64,000 nucleotides of DNA from an uncultured Candidatus Cenarchaeum sp. (GCA_958295735.1 OY282369.1:728161-792160), one strand, 5' to 3'. Counted from the stretch's first letter, positions 53,701 through 62,735 are shown. The notes: a model not told the origin generated them from the letters alone. Program-made: numbers and translations.

Positions 53701-56700
53701 GTATGCGGTGCCGCCGGCGCGGCTGCTCACCTCCAAGGCGGAGCGCGTCACCTCGGCGCCTATGCCCGAGGCGGAGATCAGGGGCACGCCGTCCTGGGCG
53801 GCGTCAAACACGCGCAGCTCGGGCGTGTGCCATATGTTGCTCAGCGCGTACAGCAGGCCGCGGTTCTCGTCGACTGCCAAGGCGCGGGTGCCCTCGGCGA
53901 AGTACATGCTCCAGTCGTCGTCCGACCAGCCTTCGGCCATCTTGACCGGCTGTCCCTCGGGGATCCCGTTCCCGTCAAGGGCGAAGCGGTACATGGTGCC
54001 GTTGCCGAAGGTGACGAAGAGGTTCTGGTCGTACTTTGCCATGTCAATGGCCTGGACCGCCGCCGGCTCAAAGCGTATTATGGTCTCGTCGGCATCGTCG
54101 ATCCGTATGTCGACGCCGCCCGCCAGGGTGTAGTTCTGGGTAAAGTCGCCGGCAGCATTGCTTGAAAAGTTGAGCTTGTAGACGCCCTGGTTGTGGCCGG
54201 TGCCGTCGTGCTGCCTGGCCACGACGTACGCCGTGTTGCTGGCGGCATCGATCTCAATGGCGCTGGCGGCCACGGAGTGGCGGAACGGATTCCAGCCGGC
54301 GTTTGCGGCGGGATCGAACTGCGTGGGGTACACGGAGTGGCTGGCACCCGTGTCGACCACCATGACGGGGGCATATCCCTTCCAGTCGTCGGCCGGATCG
54401 TGGGAGGGATCGGCATCTCCCCAGATGCCGGCCACGTACACGCGGTCGTTGACGTGGTCGACGGCGATGTCCCTGACGTCGATCTTCGGCACTTGAACCG
54501 TGTTGCTTCCGTCCTTGTACGTGCGGGCCAGGGAGACCGTGTCGACCATATCAAGGGCGCCGTCCGCGTCGTCCATGCTGTAGGAGACCAATCTGGCGCT
54601 GGCGATCGGGGGCAGGTGATGGTTGGGGTTGCCATAGTGATCGGCGCTGATCGCTGCTGGGTGGCCCTCAAGGTCGGTGGCGGCCACCACGTGCAGCTCG
54701 CGCGTCACGTGGTTTATGCCCATGGCCACTATCTTGGTGTCCTCGAGCACGACCGTCTCCGCCGGCACGGAGGCGCGGTCCGCGTCGTAGATGCGTATGG
54801 TGGAGACGTTGCCTTGGAACGAATAGTGGGGGACGGTGGCCACGTACAGGCGGCCCGTCGCGGTATCCTCGCGGATTATGCTGCCGAGCACCTCCGGCAG
54901 GTACATGGAATCCGTAACGTGGAACGTGCAGGATTTCGAATCCACGTCGCACGCGCCGACGCGCAGATCGTGGCCGAGGTTTTCGTTGCCCGCCGCGTCG
55001 GCAAGGGCGCCCGGCATGAGGCGCACCGAAGGCTGGCGCTCCGAGGCCTCCGCGGCCGCGGCCGCGCCTGCGGGCAGCGTTATCGTGACCGTGTTTCCCT
55101 CCGGAACGGCATCGTCGCCTGGCGAGAGCGTGATGCCGGCTACCGCTATCTTTGAAATGTCAGCAACGGCGGCCGGAGCATCGAGGCGGAGCGCGAGGTT
55201 GCCGCCGTTGATTTCTGGAGCCGAGGCCATGTACGGGCGGACCGAGTCTATATGGATTGGGTCGACGTTGGGCGGGAGCGCGCGGGATGCGGCGCTTGAT
55301 GGGTTCGAGACCGAGACTATGGAACCGCCTACGATGGTAGCCGTCGCCAGGTCCGCCTGGCCGGGCGCGCCCTCCAGCACGGTGTAGGTGAACGTGATCG
55401 AGTCGGCGCCGGCGCTGACGAACGGGGCCACGCCGCCGTCGTCAAAGCGGAGAACCGGGGCGCCCGATACGGTTACGGGCTCGCTGAAGGTGACCGTTAT
55501 GGAAACGGTGTCGTCGATCCCGTGGGGTTCCCCTGGTGTCGCCGGGGGAGTCGTCGACACTGCGTCAACCCCCACCATTGACACCATGTCCAAGATGATG
55601 CCGCCCGTGTTGTTTCCTGTCGCCAGTACGGCTCCTCCCATTACCGTTATGTTGCCCGATGCATCGTTGGCGTACGGGGCGCCGGCGACGGTATCGAATA
55701 TGGTGTTCCCGGTGACGTTGAATACCGCGGAGACGTCGTTGGATGCGTTGACGATGTCGCGGTCTCCGTGCTGTATGAAGCCGTCGGTCTCCACCCCGCA
55801 GACGCCGGCGCAGGCGACGAAGCCGCCGTTGCCGCCGGCGATGTTGTTGTCCCGTATGGTGATGTCCGCGGTGCCGGCATCGGCCCAGACCTTTATGGCC
55901 GCGTCGGCGGCGGGCGTGCCGTTGTACGGCTGGGGGCTGAGCCGCCACCAGACGGTGTCGTCCCTGGGGCCGGGGTCGTCCCACGACTTGTAATAGTGCG
56001 AGGGCGAGTCGCTGTTTTCAATGTGGTCCAGGTAATCAAAGTCGGTCTCGTTGTTGGCGTTGCTTATGGTGTTGTTCGAGATGGTCGTGCTCGTTGCGGC
56101 GGCGGCGAGGCCGATGGCGCTGTCCGCGGTGTTGCTTATCCTGTTGTCCGATATGGTCACGCCGTCGGGCTTCATTACGCGGATTCCGGCCGCGCTGCTG
56201 CCGTCTATGTCGTTGCCCGTTATCATGGTGTCCGTGACCGCGGCCTGGCCGGTTGGGTGGAACGACAGGCCGATGGCGCCGTGCATGGCGCCGTATTCGT
56301 CCACGGCCACGATGTCGGCGGGCCCCGAGTGGTCGCGCGCGGCCTTTAGGCCGATGTTGGTGAACGTGTTTCCCGATACGACGGAGCCGGCGAGGCCGTT
56401 CTCGCCGACCAGCTGCACGCCGGCGTTGCACGTGTCGGATACGGAGATCCCGCTTATCGTGACGTTTTCGCGCGGCTCGCCGATGTCGTCTATCGCGGGG
56501 GCGGCGGCGCCGGCGGCGGTGCGGCCGTTGAGTATGCTTACGGCGCCGTACGGGTACCCCGGCAGGCACATGCCCTCGAACGAGAGGTCGCGCACTGTGA
56601 CGTTGTCGGCGATTATCTCCAGCCTCGAGTTGCCGACGAACGCCGCGTCGTCTGATTCCGATTTTATGGTGAGCGGCTTGTCTATGGTGAGAATGGTATC

Positions 56701-59700
56701 GCGGTAGATGCCGTCCGGTATGACGACCGTCGAGTAATCGGGGGCGTCGTCGATCATTCCCTGGAGATCGGTGGGGGCCTGCGGCTCCACCACCATGACG
56801 TGGGGGACCCAGTCGCGCGTCAGGTATGCGGTGCCGCCGGCGCGGCTGCTCACCTCCAAGGCGGAGCGCGTCACCTCGGCGCCTATGCCCGAGGCGGAGA
56901 TCAGGGGCACGCCGTCCTGGGCGGCGTCAAACACGCGCAGCTCGGGCGTGTGCCATATGTTGCTCAGCGCGTACAGCAGGCCGCGGTTCTCGTCGACTGC
57001 CAAGGCGCGGGTGCCCTCGGCGAAGTACATGCTCCAGTCGTCGTCCGACCAGCCTTCGGCCATCTTGACCGGCTGTCCCTCGGGGATCCCGTTCCCGTCA
57101 AGGGCGAAGCGGTACATGGTGCCGTTGCCGAAGGTGACGAAGAGGTTCTGGTCGTACTTTGCCATGTCAATGGCCTGGACCGCCGCCGGCTCAAAGCGTA
57201 TTATGGTCTCGTCGGAATCTTCGATCCGTATGTCGACGCCGCCCGCCAAGGTGTAGTTCTGGGTAAAGTCGCCGGCGGCGTTGCTTGAAAAGTTGAGCTT
57301 GTAGACGCCCTGGTTGTAGCCGGTACCGCCGTGCTGCCTGGCCACGACGTACGCCGTGTTGCTGGCGGCATCGATCTCGATGGCGCTGGCGGCCACGGAG
57401 TGGCGGAACGGGTTCCAAGCGGCGTTATCGGCGGGATCGAACTGCAGCTCGTGCATGGCGTGGTCGGTGCCTGCCGTGTCGACCACCACGACGGGGGCGT
57501 ATCCCTTCCAGTCGTCGGCCGGAGCGTGGGAGGGATCGGCATCTCCCCAGATGCCGGCCACGTACACGCGGTCGTTGAGGTGGTCGACGGCTATGTCCCT
57601 GACGTCGATCTTCGACACTTGAACCGTGTTGTTTCCGTCCTTGTACGTGTGGGCCAAGGAGACCGTGTCGACCGGTTCAAGGGTGCCGTCCGCGTCGTCC
57701 ATGCTGTAGGAGACCAGGCTGGCGCTGGCGATCGGGGGCAGGTGATGGTTGGGGTTGCCATAGTGATCGGTGCTGAGCGCTGCCGGGTGGCTCTCGAGGT
57801 CGGTGGCGGCCACCACGTGCAACTCGCGCGTCACGTGGTTTATGCCCATGGCCACTATCTTGGTGTCCTCGTGCACGACCGTCTCTGGCACGGAGGCGCG
57901 GTCCGCGTCGTAGATGCGTATGGTTGAGTCGTTGCCTTGGAACGAATAGTGGGGGACGGTGGCCACGTACAGGCGGCCCGTCGTACGGTCCTCGCTGATT
58001 ATGCTGCCGAGCACCTCGGGCATGTACATGGAATCCGTAACGTGGAACGTGCAGGATTTCGAATCCACGTCGCACGCGCCGACGCGCAGATCGTGGCCAA
58101 GGTTTTCGTTGTCCGCCGCGTCGGCAAGGGCGCCCGGCATGAGGCGCACCGAAGGCTGGCGCTCCGAGGCCGCCGCGGCCGCGGCCGCGTCTGCGGGCAG
58201 CGTTATCGTGACCGTGTTTCCCTCCGGAACGGCATCGTCGCCTGGCGAGAGCGTGATGCCGGCTACCGCTATCTTCGACATGTCCGCCACATTGGCAGGG
58301 GCATCGAGGCGGAGCGTGAGGGCACTGTTCTCAATTTCCGGAGCCGAGGCCATGTACGGGCGGACCGAGTCTATCGTGATGGGGTCGACGTCGGGCGGGA
58401 GCGTGCGGGTTGCGTCGAGCGAGCCGTCCGTGGCCGAGACTATGGTGCCGCCGACGATGGCCTCCGGCACCAGGTCCGCCTGGTCGGGCGCGCCCTCCAG
58501 CACGGTGTAGGTGAAGGCGATCGATGCGGTGCTGGCGACGGCGGCGGCGGGCGCGGTCGCGCGACCGTCGGCAAAGCGGAGAACCGGGCCGCCCGTCACG
58601 TTCACGGCCTTGTTGAATTCAACCGTTATCGTGAAATCGCCTATTCCATGTGGTCCTTCGGGCGTCGCCACACTGGTGACTCCCAGCATCGTCACTCCGA
58701 CCGGCAGGATGCCGCCCCTGTTCTCTCCTGTCGCGAGTACGGCGCCTCCCGTTACATTTATGATTCCCGATGCGCCGTTGGCGAACGGGGCGCCCATGAC
58801 ATCCGCGGATATTGTGTTCCCGCTGATGGTGAATGCGGAGGTGACGTCGGTGGTGTTGGGCCGTATGTTGCGGCTCCCGGAATGTATGGCGCCGTCGGTC
58901 TCTACGGCGCAGAGGCCGGCGCAGGCCAGAAAGCCTCCGTTGCCGCCCGCGATGCTGTTGTTCCGCACCGTGATGCCGGTGGTGTCGCCGCCGCTACCGG
59001 AGGTCCAGACCTTGATGGCCGCCTCGCTCGCGTACGGGTCGCCGTCGTACTGCGCGTATTCTGCCCACCACTTGTTCGTTTCTGGCCCGACTAACGGCAC
59101 TGCCCGTTGGTAGTGCGCGGTCCCGTTGCTACCCTCTACGTGGTCCATGTAGTCAAAGTCTGTCTCGTTGTTGGCGTTCGTTATCGTGTTGTCCGCGATC
59201 ACCGTGTTCTTCGAGGCGGCGGCGAGGCCGATGGCGCTGTCTGCCGTGTCGCGTATGGTGTTGCCTGTTATGGTCACGCCGTCGGGCCTCGTCACGCGGA
59301 TGCCGGCCGCGCTGCTGCCGTCTATGGCGTTGTCGGTGATGGCGGTGCCGGTGACCGGCTGCTGGGCGGTCGGGTGGTACGCCATGGCGATGGCGCCGTG
59401 CATGGCCGAATACTCGTCAACGGCCACGATGTCGGCAGGGCCGTCGTGGTCGCGGTGGATCTTGAGGCCGATGTTGGTGAACGCATTGTCCCTTATGTTG
59501 GAGTCGGCGAGGCCGTCCTTGCCGACCAGCTGTATGCCGGCGTTGCACGTGTCCGACACGGAAATGCCGCTTATCGTGACGTTCTGGCGCTGCGCGTTGC
59601 CGATGCCGCCGTTGGCGGGGACCGTGCCGGCGGCGGTGCGGCCGTTGTGTATGCTCACGGCGCCCCCCGAGTACCCCGGCAGGCACATGCCCTCGAACGA

Positions 59701-61287
59701 GAGGCCGCTCACCGTAACGTTGTCCGCTATGATCTCCAGGCGCGAGTTGCCGGTGAACACTGCGTTCTCCGATTCCACGGCGAGCGGCTTGTCCACGGTG
59801 AGAATGGTGTCGTGGTAGGTGCCGCCCGGTATGGTGACTGCTTCGTAGGCATCGGCATCGTCCAGCATCTTTTGGAGATCGGTGCGGGCATGCGGATCCA
59901 CCACCAGAATATGGGGGACCCAGTCGCGCGACAGGTATACGGTGCCGTCGGCGCCCACCGCCGCGTCGGAGTGGCTGGTCTCGGCGCCGATGCTCGATGC
60001 GGAGATCAGCGGCACGTCGGGGTTCGAGGCGTTGAGCACGCGCAGCTCCGGCACGTGCCACACGTTGCTCAGCGCGTACAGGAGGCCGCGCTCCCCGTCC
60101 ACCGCGATGGCCCCGGCGCCGAACAGGTTGGTGGTATCTCCGTAGCCCTTGTCGCCGATGAGCGTTGAATTGACGGGGATGCTACCGTCCAAGGCGATGC
60201 GGGCCAGCGAGCCGTTGACAAAGTAGGCGAACAGCGCGTCCCCGTGTTTGACCATGTCGACGGCCTGCACGTACGACTGGATGTCGGGTATGGCGGGGTC
60301 AATGGAATTGCCAGGGTACGTGTCGTAGCCGCCCATGGCGGTATACTCATGCGTAAAAGCGCCGGCGTCATCGCTTGAAAAGTTGAGCGCGTACACCCCG
60401 TAGTCGGCGTGGCTTTCGTTGTGCTGCCTGGCGGCCACGTACGCGATGTTGCTGGTGCTGGTGACGTCCAGCACGATGGCCGTGGCGGCCACGGAATGGT
60501 TGAACGGGTTCCAGCCCGTGGTGCCGTTGAATGATATCTGGTACATGGAGTGGTTGGTGTCTGCCGTGTTGACCACCATGACGGGGGCGAATCCCTTCCA
60601 AGCGTCGTCCGTGTTGTTGCCGGCCTCGCCCCAGACGCCCGCCACGTACACGCGGTCGTTGAGGTGGTCAATGGCGATGTCCCTGACGTCCAGCTTTGGC
60701 ACGTCGATCGCCGCATCGGTGTCGTTTCCGTACGTGTGCATCAGCTGGACGGTGTCGACCTCCGTAAGGGTGCCGTCAGCGGCAATGTTGTACGAGATCA
60801 GGCTGGAGGTTGCTATCTGGTGCGTTCTGGGGCCGAGTTCCGAGTGGTGGTGCTCCTGGTCGGTCGCTTTCACCAAGTGCAACTCGCGCTCTTCGTGGTT
60901 TATGCCCATGGCCGTTATGTTGGCGTTCTCCAGCGTGACGGTCTGGATGTGGGAGCGGTCCGTGTCGTACACGCGCACTGTGGATTCATGGTCTTGGAAC
61001 GAATAGTGGGGGACCGTGGCCACGTACAGCCGGCCATCGGGGCCCTCGCTGATGAACCTGCCGAGCACCTCGGGCATGTACATGGAGTCGGTGACGTGGA
61101 AGGTGCAGTCGGAGGCATCCGTGGCGGGGCACGCGTCCGGGCTGTCTGCGTACGCGGCAGGCACGATGCCGCCGTAGGCGCCCCCGTCGGCGGACAGGGC
61201 CGGGACGGCGGCAAGCACCAAGGCTACGGCAAGAATTGAGGCGGGCAGTCCGAGGGATGCGGCGCCCTGTGCTCGATTCAACAGCAT
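47725..61287 (-). CDS. Giant secreted protein (4520 aa) with three about 1040-aa tandem units and PBP/Cache end
   Basis: Signal peptide (ILAVALVLAAVPALSA), then three large tandem units, each with a beta-propeller beginning CTFHVTDSMYMPEVLG, a right-handed beta-helix (IIADNVTVSGLSFEGMCLPGY), and Ig-like domains (VNVTGGPVLRFADG; ITLSPGDDAVPEGNTVTI). A fourth, divergent propeller (from about residue 3180) and beta-helix (3530-3790) follow, then a type I periplasmic-binding-protein fold (about 3885-4370) with a Cache-like block EAWWEYSFTNPLTG and RSLLVRHGDLIYGAGYY, and a C-terminal beta-sandwich ending VRYGVFC. First gene of the operon; ATG 61287. Likely a filament- or layer-forming surface protein with a sensing module. 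GC content is visibly lower than in the 3507-aa gene. Confidence 0.87.
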   Translation of the reverse strand: MLLNRAQGAASLGLPASILAVALVLAAVPALSADGGAYGGIVPAAYADSPDACPATDASDCTFHVTDSMYMPEVLGRFISEGPDGRLYVATVPHYSFQDHESTVRVYDTDRSHIQTVTLENANITAMGINHEERELHLVKATDQEHHHSELGPRTHQIATSSLISYNIAADGTLTEVDTVQLMHTYGNDTDAAIDVPKLDVRDIAIDHLNDRVYVAGVWGEAGNNTDDAWKGFAPVMVVNTADTNHSMYQISFNGTTGWNPFNHSVAATAIVLDVTSTSNIAYVAARQHNESHADYGVYALNFSSDDAGAFTHEYTAMGGYDTYPGNSIDPAIPDIQSYVQAVDMVKHGDALFAYFVNGSLARIALDGSIPVNSTLIGDKGYGDTTNLFGAGAIAVDGERGLLYALSNVWHVPELRVLNASNPDVPLISASSIGAETSHSDAAVGADGTVYLSRDWVPHILVVDPHARTDLQKMLDDADAYEAVTIPGGTYHDTILTVDKPLAVESENAVFTGNSRLEIIADNVTVSGLSFEGMCLPGYSGGAVSIHNGRTAAGTVPANGGIGNAQRQNVTISGISVSDTCNAGIQLVGKDGLADSNIRDNAFTNIGLKIHRDHDGPADIVAVDEYSAMHGAIAMAYHPTAQQPVTGTAITDNAIDGSSAAGIRVTRPDGVTITGNTIRDTADSAIGLAAASKNTVIADNTITNANNETDFDYMDHVEGSNGTAHYQRAVPLVGPETNKWWAEYAQYDGDPYASEAAIKVWTSGSGGDTTGITVRNNSIAGGNGGFLACAGLCAVETDGAIHSGSRNIRPNTTDVTSAFTISGNTISADVMGAPFANGASGIINVTGGAVLATGENRGGILPVGVTMLGVTSVATPEGPHGIGDFTITVEFNKAVNVTGGPVLRFADGRATAPAAAVASTASIAFTYTVLEGAPDQADLVPEAIVGGTIVSATDGSLDATRTLPPDVDPITIDSVRPYMASAPEIENSALTLRLDAPANVADMSKIAVAGITLSPGDDAVPEGNTVTITLPADAAAAAAASERQPSVRLMPGALADAADNENLGHDLRVGACDVDSKSCTFHVTDSMYMPEVLGSIISEDRTTGRLYVATVPHYSFQGNDSTIRIYDADRASVPETVVHEDTKIVAMGINHVTRELHVVAATDLESHPAALSTDHYGNPNHHLPPIASASLVSYSMDDADGTLEPVDTVSLAHTYKDGNNTVQVSKIDVRDIAVDHLNDRVYVAGIWGDADPSHAPADDWKGYAPVVVVDTAGTDHAMHELQFDPADNAAWNPFRHSVAASAIEIDAASNTAYVVARQHGGTGYNQGVYKLNFSSNAAGDFTQNYTLAGGVDIRIEDSDETIIRFEPAAVQAIDMAKYDQNLFVTFGNGTMYRFALDGNGIPEGQPVKMAEGWSDDDWSMYFAEGTRALAVDENRGLLYALSNIWHTPELRVFDAAQDGVPLISASGIGAEVTRSALEVSSRAGGTAYLTRDWVPHVMVVEPQAPTDLQGMIDDAPDYSTVVIPDGIYRDTILTIDKPLTIKSESDDAAFVGNSRLEIIADNVTVRDLSFEGMCLPGYPYGAVSILNGRTAAGAAAPAIDDIGEPRENVTISGISVSDTCNAGVQLVGENGLAGSVVSGNTFTNIGLKAARDHSGPADIVAVDEYGAMHGAIGLSFHPTGQAAVTDTMITGNDIDGSSAAGIRVMKPDGVTISDNRISNTADSAIGLAAAATSTTISNNTISNANNETDFDYLDHIENSDSPSHYYKSWDDPGPRDDTVWWRLSPQPYNGTPAADAAIKVWADAGTADITIRDNNIAGGNGGFVACAGVCGVETDGFIQHGDRDIVNASNDVSAVFNVTGNTIFDTVAGAPYANDASGNITVMGGAVLATGNNTGGIILDMVSMVGVDAVSTTPPATPGEPHGIDDTVSITVTFSEPVTVSGAPVLRFDDGGVAPFVSAGADSITFTYTVLEGAPGQADLATATIVGGSIVSVSNPSSAASRALPPNVDPIHIDSVRPYMASAPEINGGNLALRLDAPAAVADISKIAVAGITLSPGDDAVPEGNTVTITLPAGAAAAAEASERQPSVRLMPGALADAAGNENLGHDLRVGACDVDSKSCTFHVTDSMYLPEVLGSIIREDTATGRLYVATVPHYSFQGNVSTIRIYDADRASVPAETVVLEDTKIVAMGINHVTRELHVVAATDLEGHPAAISADHYGNPNHHLPPIASARLVSYSMDDADGALDMVDTVSLARTYKDGSNTVQVPKIDVRDIAVDHVNDRVYVAGIWGDADPSHDPADDWKGYAPVMVVDTGASHSVYPTQFDPAANAGWNPFRHSVAASAIEIDAASNTAYVVARQHDGTGHNQGVYKLNFSSNAAGDFTQNYTLAGGVDIRIDDADETIIRFEPAAVQAIDMAKYDQNLFVTFGNGTMYRFALDGNGIPEGQPVKMAEGWSDDDWSMYFAEGTRALAVDENRGLLYALSNIWHTPELRVFDAAQDGVPLISASGIGAEVTRSALEVSSRAGGTAYLTRDWVPHVMVVEPQAPSDLQQMLDDAAEHETVVIPDGNYRDTILTVDKPLTVIKSDDAAFVGNSRLEIIADNVTVRDLSFEGMCLPGYPYGAVSILNGRTAAAPVAPLIADIGEQRENVTISGISVSDTCNAGVQLVGENGLAGSAVSGNTFTNIGLKTARDHSGPADIVSVDEYGAMHGAIGLSFHPTGQAAVTDTLITGNVINGSSAAGIRVMKPDGVTMSHNNISNTADSAIGLAAAATNTTISDNIALNANNQPDFDYLDHIENSDSPSHYYKSWDDPGPRDDTVWWRLSPQPYDGTPAADAAIKVWAHNDTADITIRDNRIAGGSGGLVVCAGVCGVETDGFIQHGDRDIVDTTNDVTAAFTIRDNTMYESVGGVHVNYLAAGNLSAVGNTLPPSANLSGTGPVNASTSKAGVVGIVLADEEPPASGYRIGEMVGINITFNVPVDVVPAPGGELPYLVFSNGETATFAAGNGTAFITFDHTVALGKMPDYATAMLVLNGGKILNSADPVQEAGTQLPPAGSPELAKLPTVVFNTDVLSVRADPAISVAAGTLSLYFTSAINAAAMDLSDISVNGMSISGAVPPPRDTASPVITMLPSSVTDSLQGAASAQVAIQMAAVADHDTGATLLEDYGGTARIIQEYAVHASCDEPKDDCLYAIDGTMPLHDAAAVSLARANPNDGLMYVAGAGSLAVHDAANATNVDLASYDSPTIHDIQINEATNTAYVAITHGPTGSRTAALLQVDPVAPHAVTDSTPVNYTANATSGTRTDITPIRLAIDQNRDRAYLAVSAPPGGPVLSYDIASATPNAPSPAGDGYPAEARDAAALVVANSTVYAAAADGLHALAFSETTANYTVQQTISSAGAPMDMEAATGSLYVLSADGTLDSYSIEYDGSADATVLAHRSMMDERLFGWASGARSVPQIELDEANSRLYAASHAAVSVYNATGADEEKRLSVVPLPAGSQPQSLAISPDGSTALVVPSDAAHMLQIRPMPKSAIHTAIDATPSGGTVMLPAGTYDGIGAVILDRPMTVSGNGSVTLQGDSYVRSYAAGGALSISGIAFSGTACSQGNPAGSAVTISSGAASISGSTFENTCGDAVTVSASSSVDRLAVTGNTFRDIGIPADGSAPERRAAAVRTGDSHDSAGQLAAGTIASNLVFGTSYAGVQLAGATSVDVSGNYIEDTPGPAVLVYQTASDVTIRGNTIVRADSEPDMDYLAGVSGSNSTAFYDSGQPAEAAITVWAGADGIRATLNRIYESGSGGAFLVCEGACHAEADGSAASTAGGPHTITSAISFNHNMLHGGNSGIANLAGGMLNARNNFFPGHADAVSTYVNDRTKVDYVPAFNGTGPVKVGLLTQPSDAPYALDGEIASAAAYSVDAYNARQVAVGGLVSLELVRGTLPPGTPEEQRSAFSRIHKEIDDEASKPILRNAIDRSIEYHEAKGMQASLDRINALDSDVPHYPFAIGYYDAIVKANGADASLAGTFDVRVLTGGQAGVDMINETIAAEGEAWWEYSFTNPLTGEDQLKRSLLVRHGDLIYGAGYYAGDGPSYYVGPTTDAAAAALLPYATDNDLVLVSPTSISTVPPLAEAGDGLIRLAPNDAHMSQAISIHLVDGGALDSVFILQSDDPHSEKIIEQLEGILDTRSSAVVSKVTFAPGQDDSAWVTTMGSLSGQLVLDVNSDAQKVVFAGSAADFVSAALAAGEANRVALTRADWIVPSIGNHSAILSDDVVSKFAYDASVVSPTFGLDPAGSSLRTAVATATGSVRPSAGAYSAYDAVVLLGRGITTSGDVPLRAAADIPGLASVSPGALGTTVIDAKGDLSLPNSYELWRVTSEREWSLDLDAEPELVGPTYCGIMLERAGLDLGNLVPGRISSTAVQVVTNTGTTVLDRGISLTATDWMVTAAENSTLPYNLTEISEAPRSAPDSFNALVNMTDMTKVRTSIGAGLPPTDDLTVKFRLNLSTVPTLPTAELAQTVRYGVFC
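51800..61110 (-). repeat. About 3.1-kb tandem intragenic repeats
   Basis: The unit boundary motif (GAATCCGTAACGTGGAACGT on the plus strand) occurs at 54908 and 58031 (3123 bp apart), with a diverged version near 61084. Within units two and three the segments 53653-54091 and 56776-57214 read identically over about 440 bp, at the same 3123-bp offset, while other parts differ. This is the pattern left by gene conversion. Confidence 0.85.
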
Positions 61288-61303
61288 GCGCCTGATATTC
61301 GAG

Positions 61304-61320
61304 TATATTAGGGTTATTTT
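61304..61320 (-). promoter_or_regulatory. TATA-like promoter region of the surface-protein operon
   Basis: Two AT-rich boxes on the minus strand (AAAATAA at 61314-61320 and TAATATA at 61304-61310) lie about 30 and 20 bp before ATG 61287. No other promoter is obvious within the three-gene unit, so this probably drives all 26 kb. Confidence 0.5.
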
Positions 61321-62724
61321 TTCCGCCCCGTTTCTGCCTCGAAAGCTGCCTGTTTCGGGCCCGGCGTGGAGCGCCGCCGCGCGCGGCGCGCGGGCTTACC
61401 GTGCCGAACGGCCACGGACCGCCGGCCCGCCCGCCGCGCGCGGCCTCGGGCGCCGTCGCGTTGCGGATGCGGGCGGATCCGGATGCCCGCCCAACCAGTT
61501 CGGGATCTGCCCGGAAGGCATTCGGGCGGCATCGCGGATGCGGGCGGATCCGGATGCCCGGCCCGCGCGCGGCGGCTCAATGCGGGGCGCGCGCGGCGGC
61601 GGGAAGGGCAGGCCGCGCGGCCCGCGCGCCCGTTCCCCGCAACCGCTTCCCCGTGCCGCGAGGCGGCCGCGCCGCTCCAGGTCCGGGCGAGGCCGCGCCG
61701 CTCCGGCGCGGGCGCCGCGCGGATGCCGGCGCGCGCGCCGCGGGGCGGCGGGCCGATGCGCGGACGCGCGCGCCGTCCTTTTATTCCGCACCCCGCGGGA
61801 GGGCGCGGGGTAGCGGCGGATCCCGGGGCGGGGGGGCCCGGCCGCGCGGCGGCCCCCGGCGCCCCGCTCCGGCACGCGGCGGGGGAGGGCGGCGCCGGGA
61901 AGGGTTGCGCGGACGAACCCCGGGCGGGGCGACACGGTGCGCAATTGGTCCGCCGCGGCGCGGCGGGACCGGGTACTGCCGGGGCCGCTGCCGCGCGCGG
62001 GGCGGAAGCGGCTGCAGCGGGCGCGCGCCGGGCGGCGCGGGAAGCCGGAGGCTGCAGCGCGCATCCGGGGATCGGCCTAGCGCCGCCGCCGCGGGGGGGC
62101 GCGGCGGGACGCATCCGCGGGGGGGCGCGGTCCGGAGCGCGCCGGCGCGCGGCCTGCGCGGGATCCGCCGCGGGCGGCGGGGCGAACCCGCGATCCGCCC
62201 CGGCCGGAGCGGGCGGGATCGGGCGCGCGGGCGGGCCCGCTCCCCCGCGGATGCCGCCGCCTGGGCGGCGCGCCCCGCCGCGCGGCCGGCTGCGCCCCGG
62301 CGCGCGGCGCGCGGTCCCCGCTGCCGGGCGCCGGCCCCCGCGGAAAGGAGCGCCCCGCGCGCGGCCGCCCCGGGCGGGCGCGGCGCCCCCGCGCGCGCCC
62401 CCGCGCGCGGCCCCGCGCCGGCGGCCGCGAAAGCGCCCCGCAGGTCCGGGATCCGCGCGGGACGGGGCGGCCGAACCGCGCCGCGCGGACTCGCGTCCGC
62501 CGCGGCCGGGCGCGGTTTCGGTCATGGCGCGGGCCCGCGCCGCGCGGACTCGCGTCCGCCGCGGCCGGGCGCGGTTTCGGTCATGGCGCGGGCCCGCGCC
62601 GCGCGGGGCCGGCAGCCCCCGACCCGCTGGCGCGGATCCGGATCGGCGGGACCGTTTCCGCGCCCGCGCCCGCGGCCGGCCGGCCGGCCGGCGCGCGTCC
62701 CCGCGCCGGCCGCCTTCCGCCATC
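61321..62724. other. 1.4-kb extremely GC-rich non-coding region
   Basis: Frames run across this whole stretch on both strands, but all read as Arg/Ala/Gly/Pro-rich nonsense. I see no gene or tRNA. Direct repeats: GCGGATGCGGGCGGATCCGG at about 61463 and 61534, and a 59-bp block starting CCGCGCGGACTCGCGTCCGC at 62481 and 62540. It lies between divergent promoters (surface operon and radA). Confidence 0.55.
62478..62598. repeat. 59-bp direct repeat (two copies) upstream of radA
   Basis: Two adjacent, nearly identical 59-bp blocks end in GCGGTTTCGGTCATGGCGCG. They lie about 130-270 bp before the radA start. Confidence 0.88.
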
Positions 62725-62735
62725 TTTATATTATA
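62725..62735 (+). promoter_or_regulatory. TATA box of radA
   Basis: TTTATATTATA about 25 bp before ATG 62755; the clearest TATA-like element in the window, consistent with a leaderless mRNA. Confidence 0.65.
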
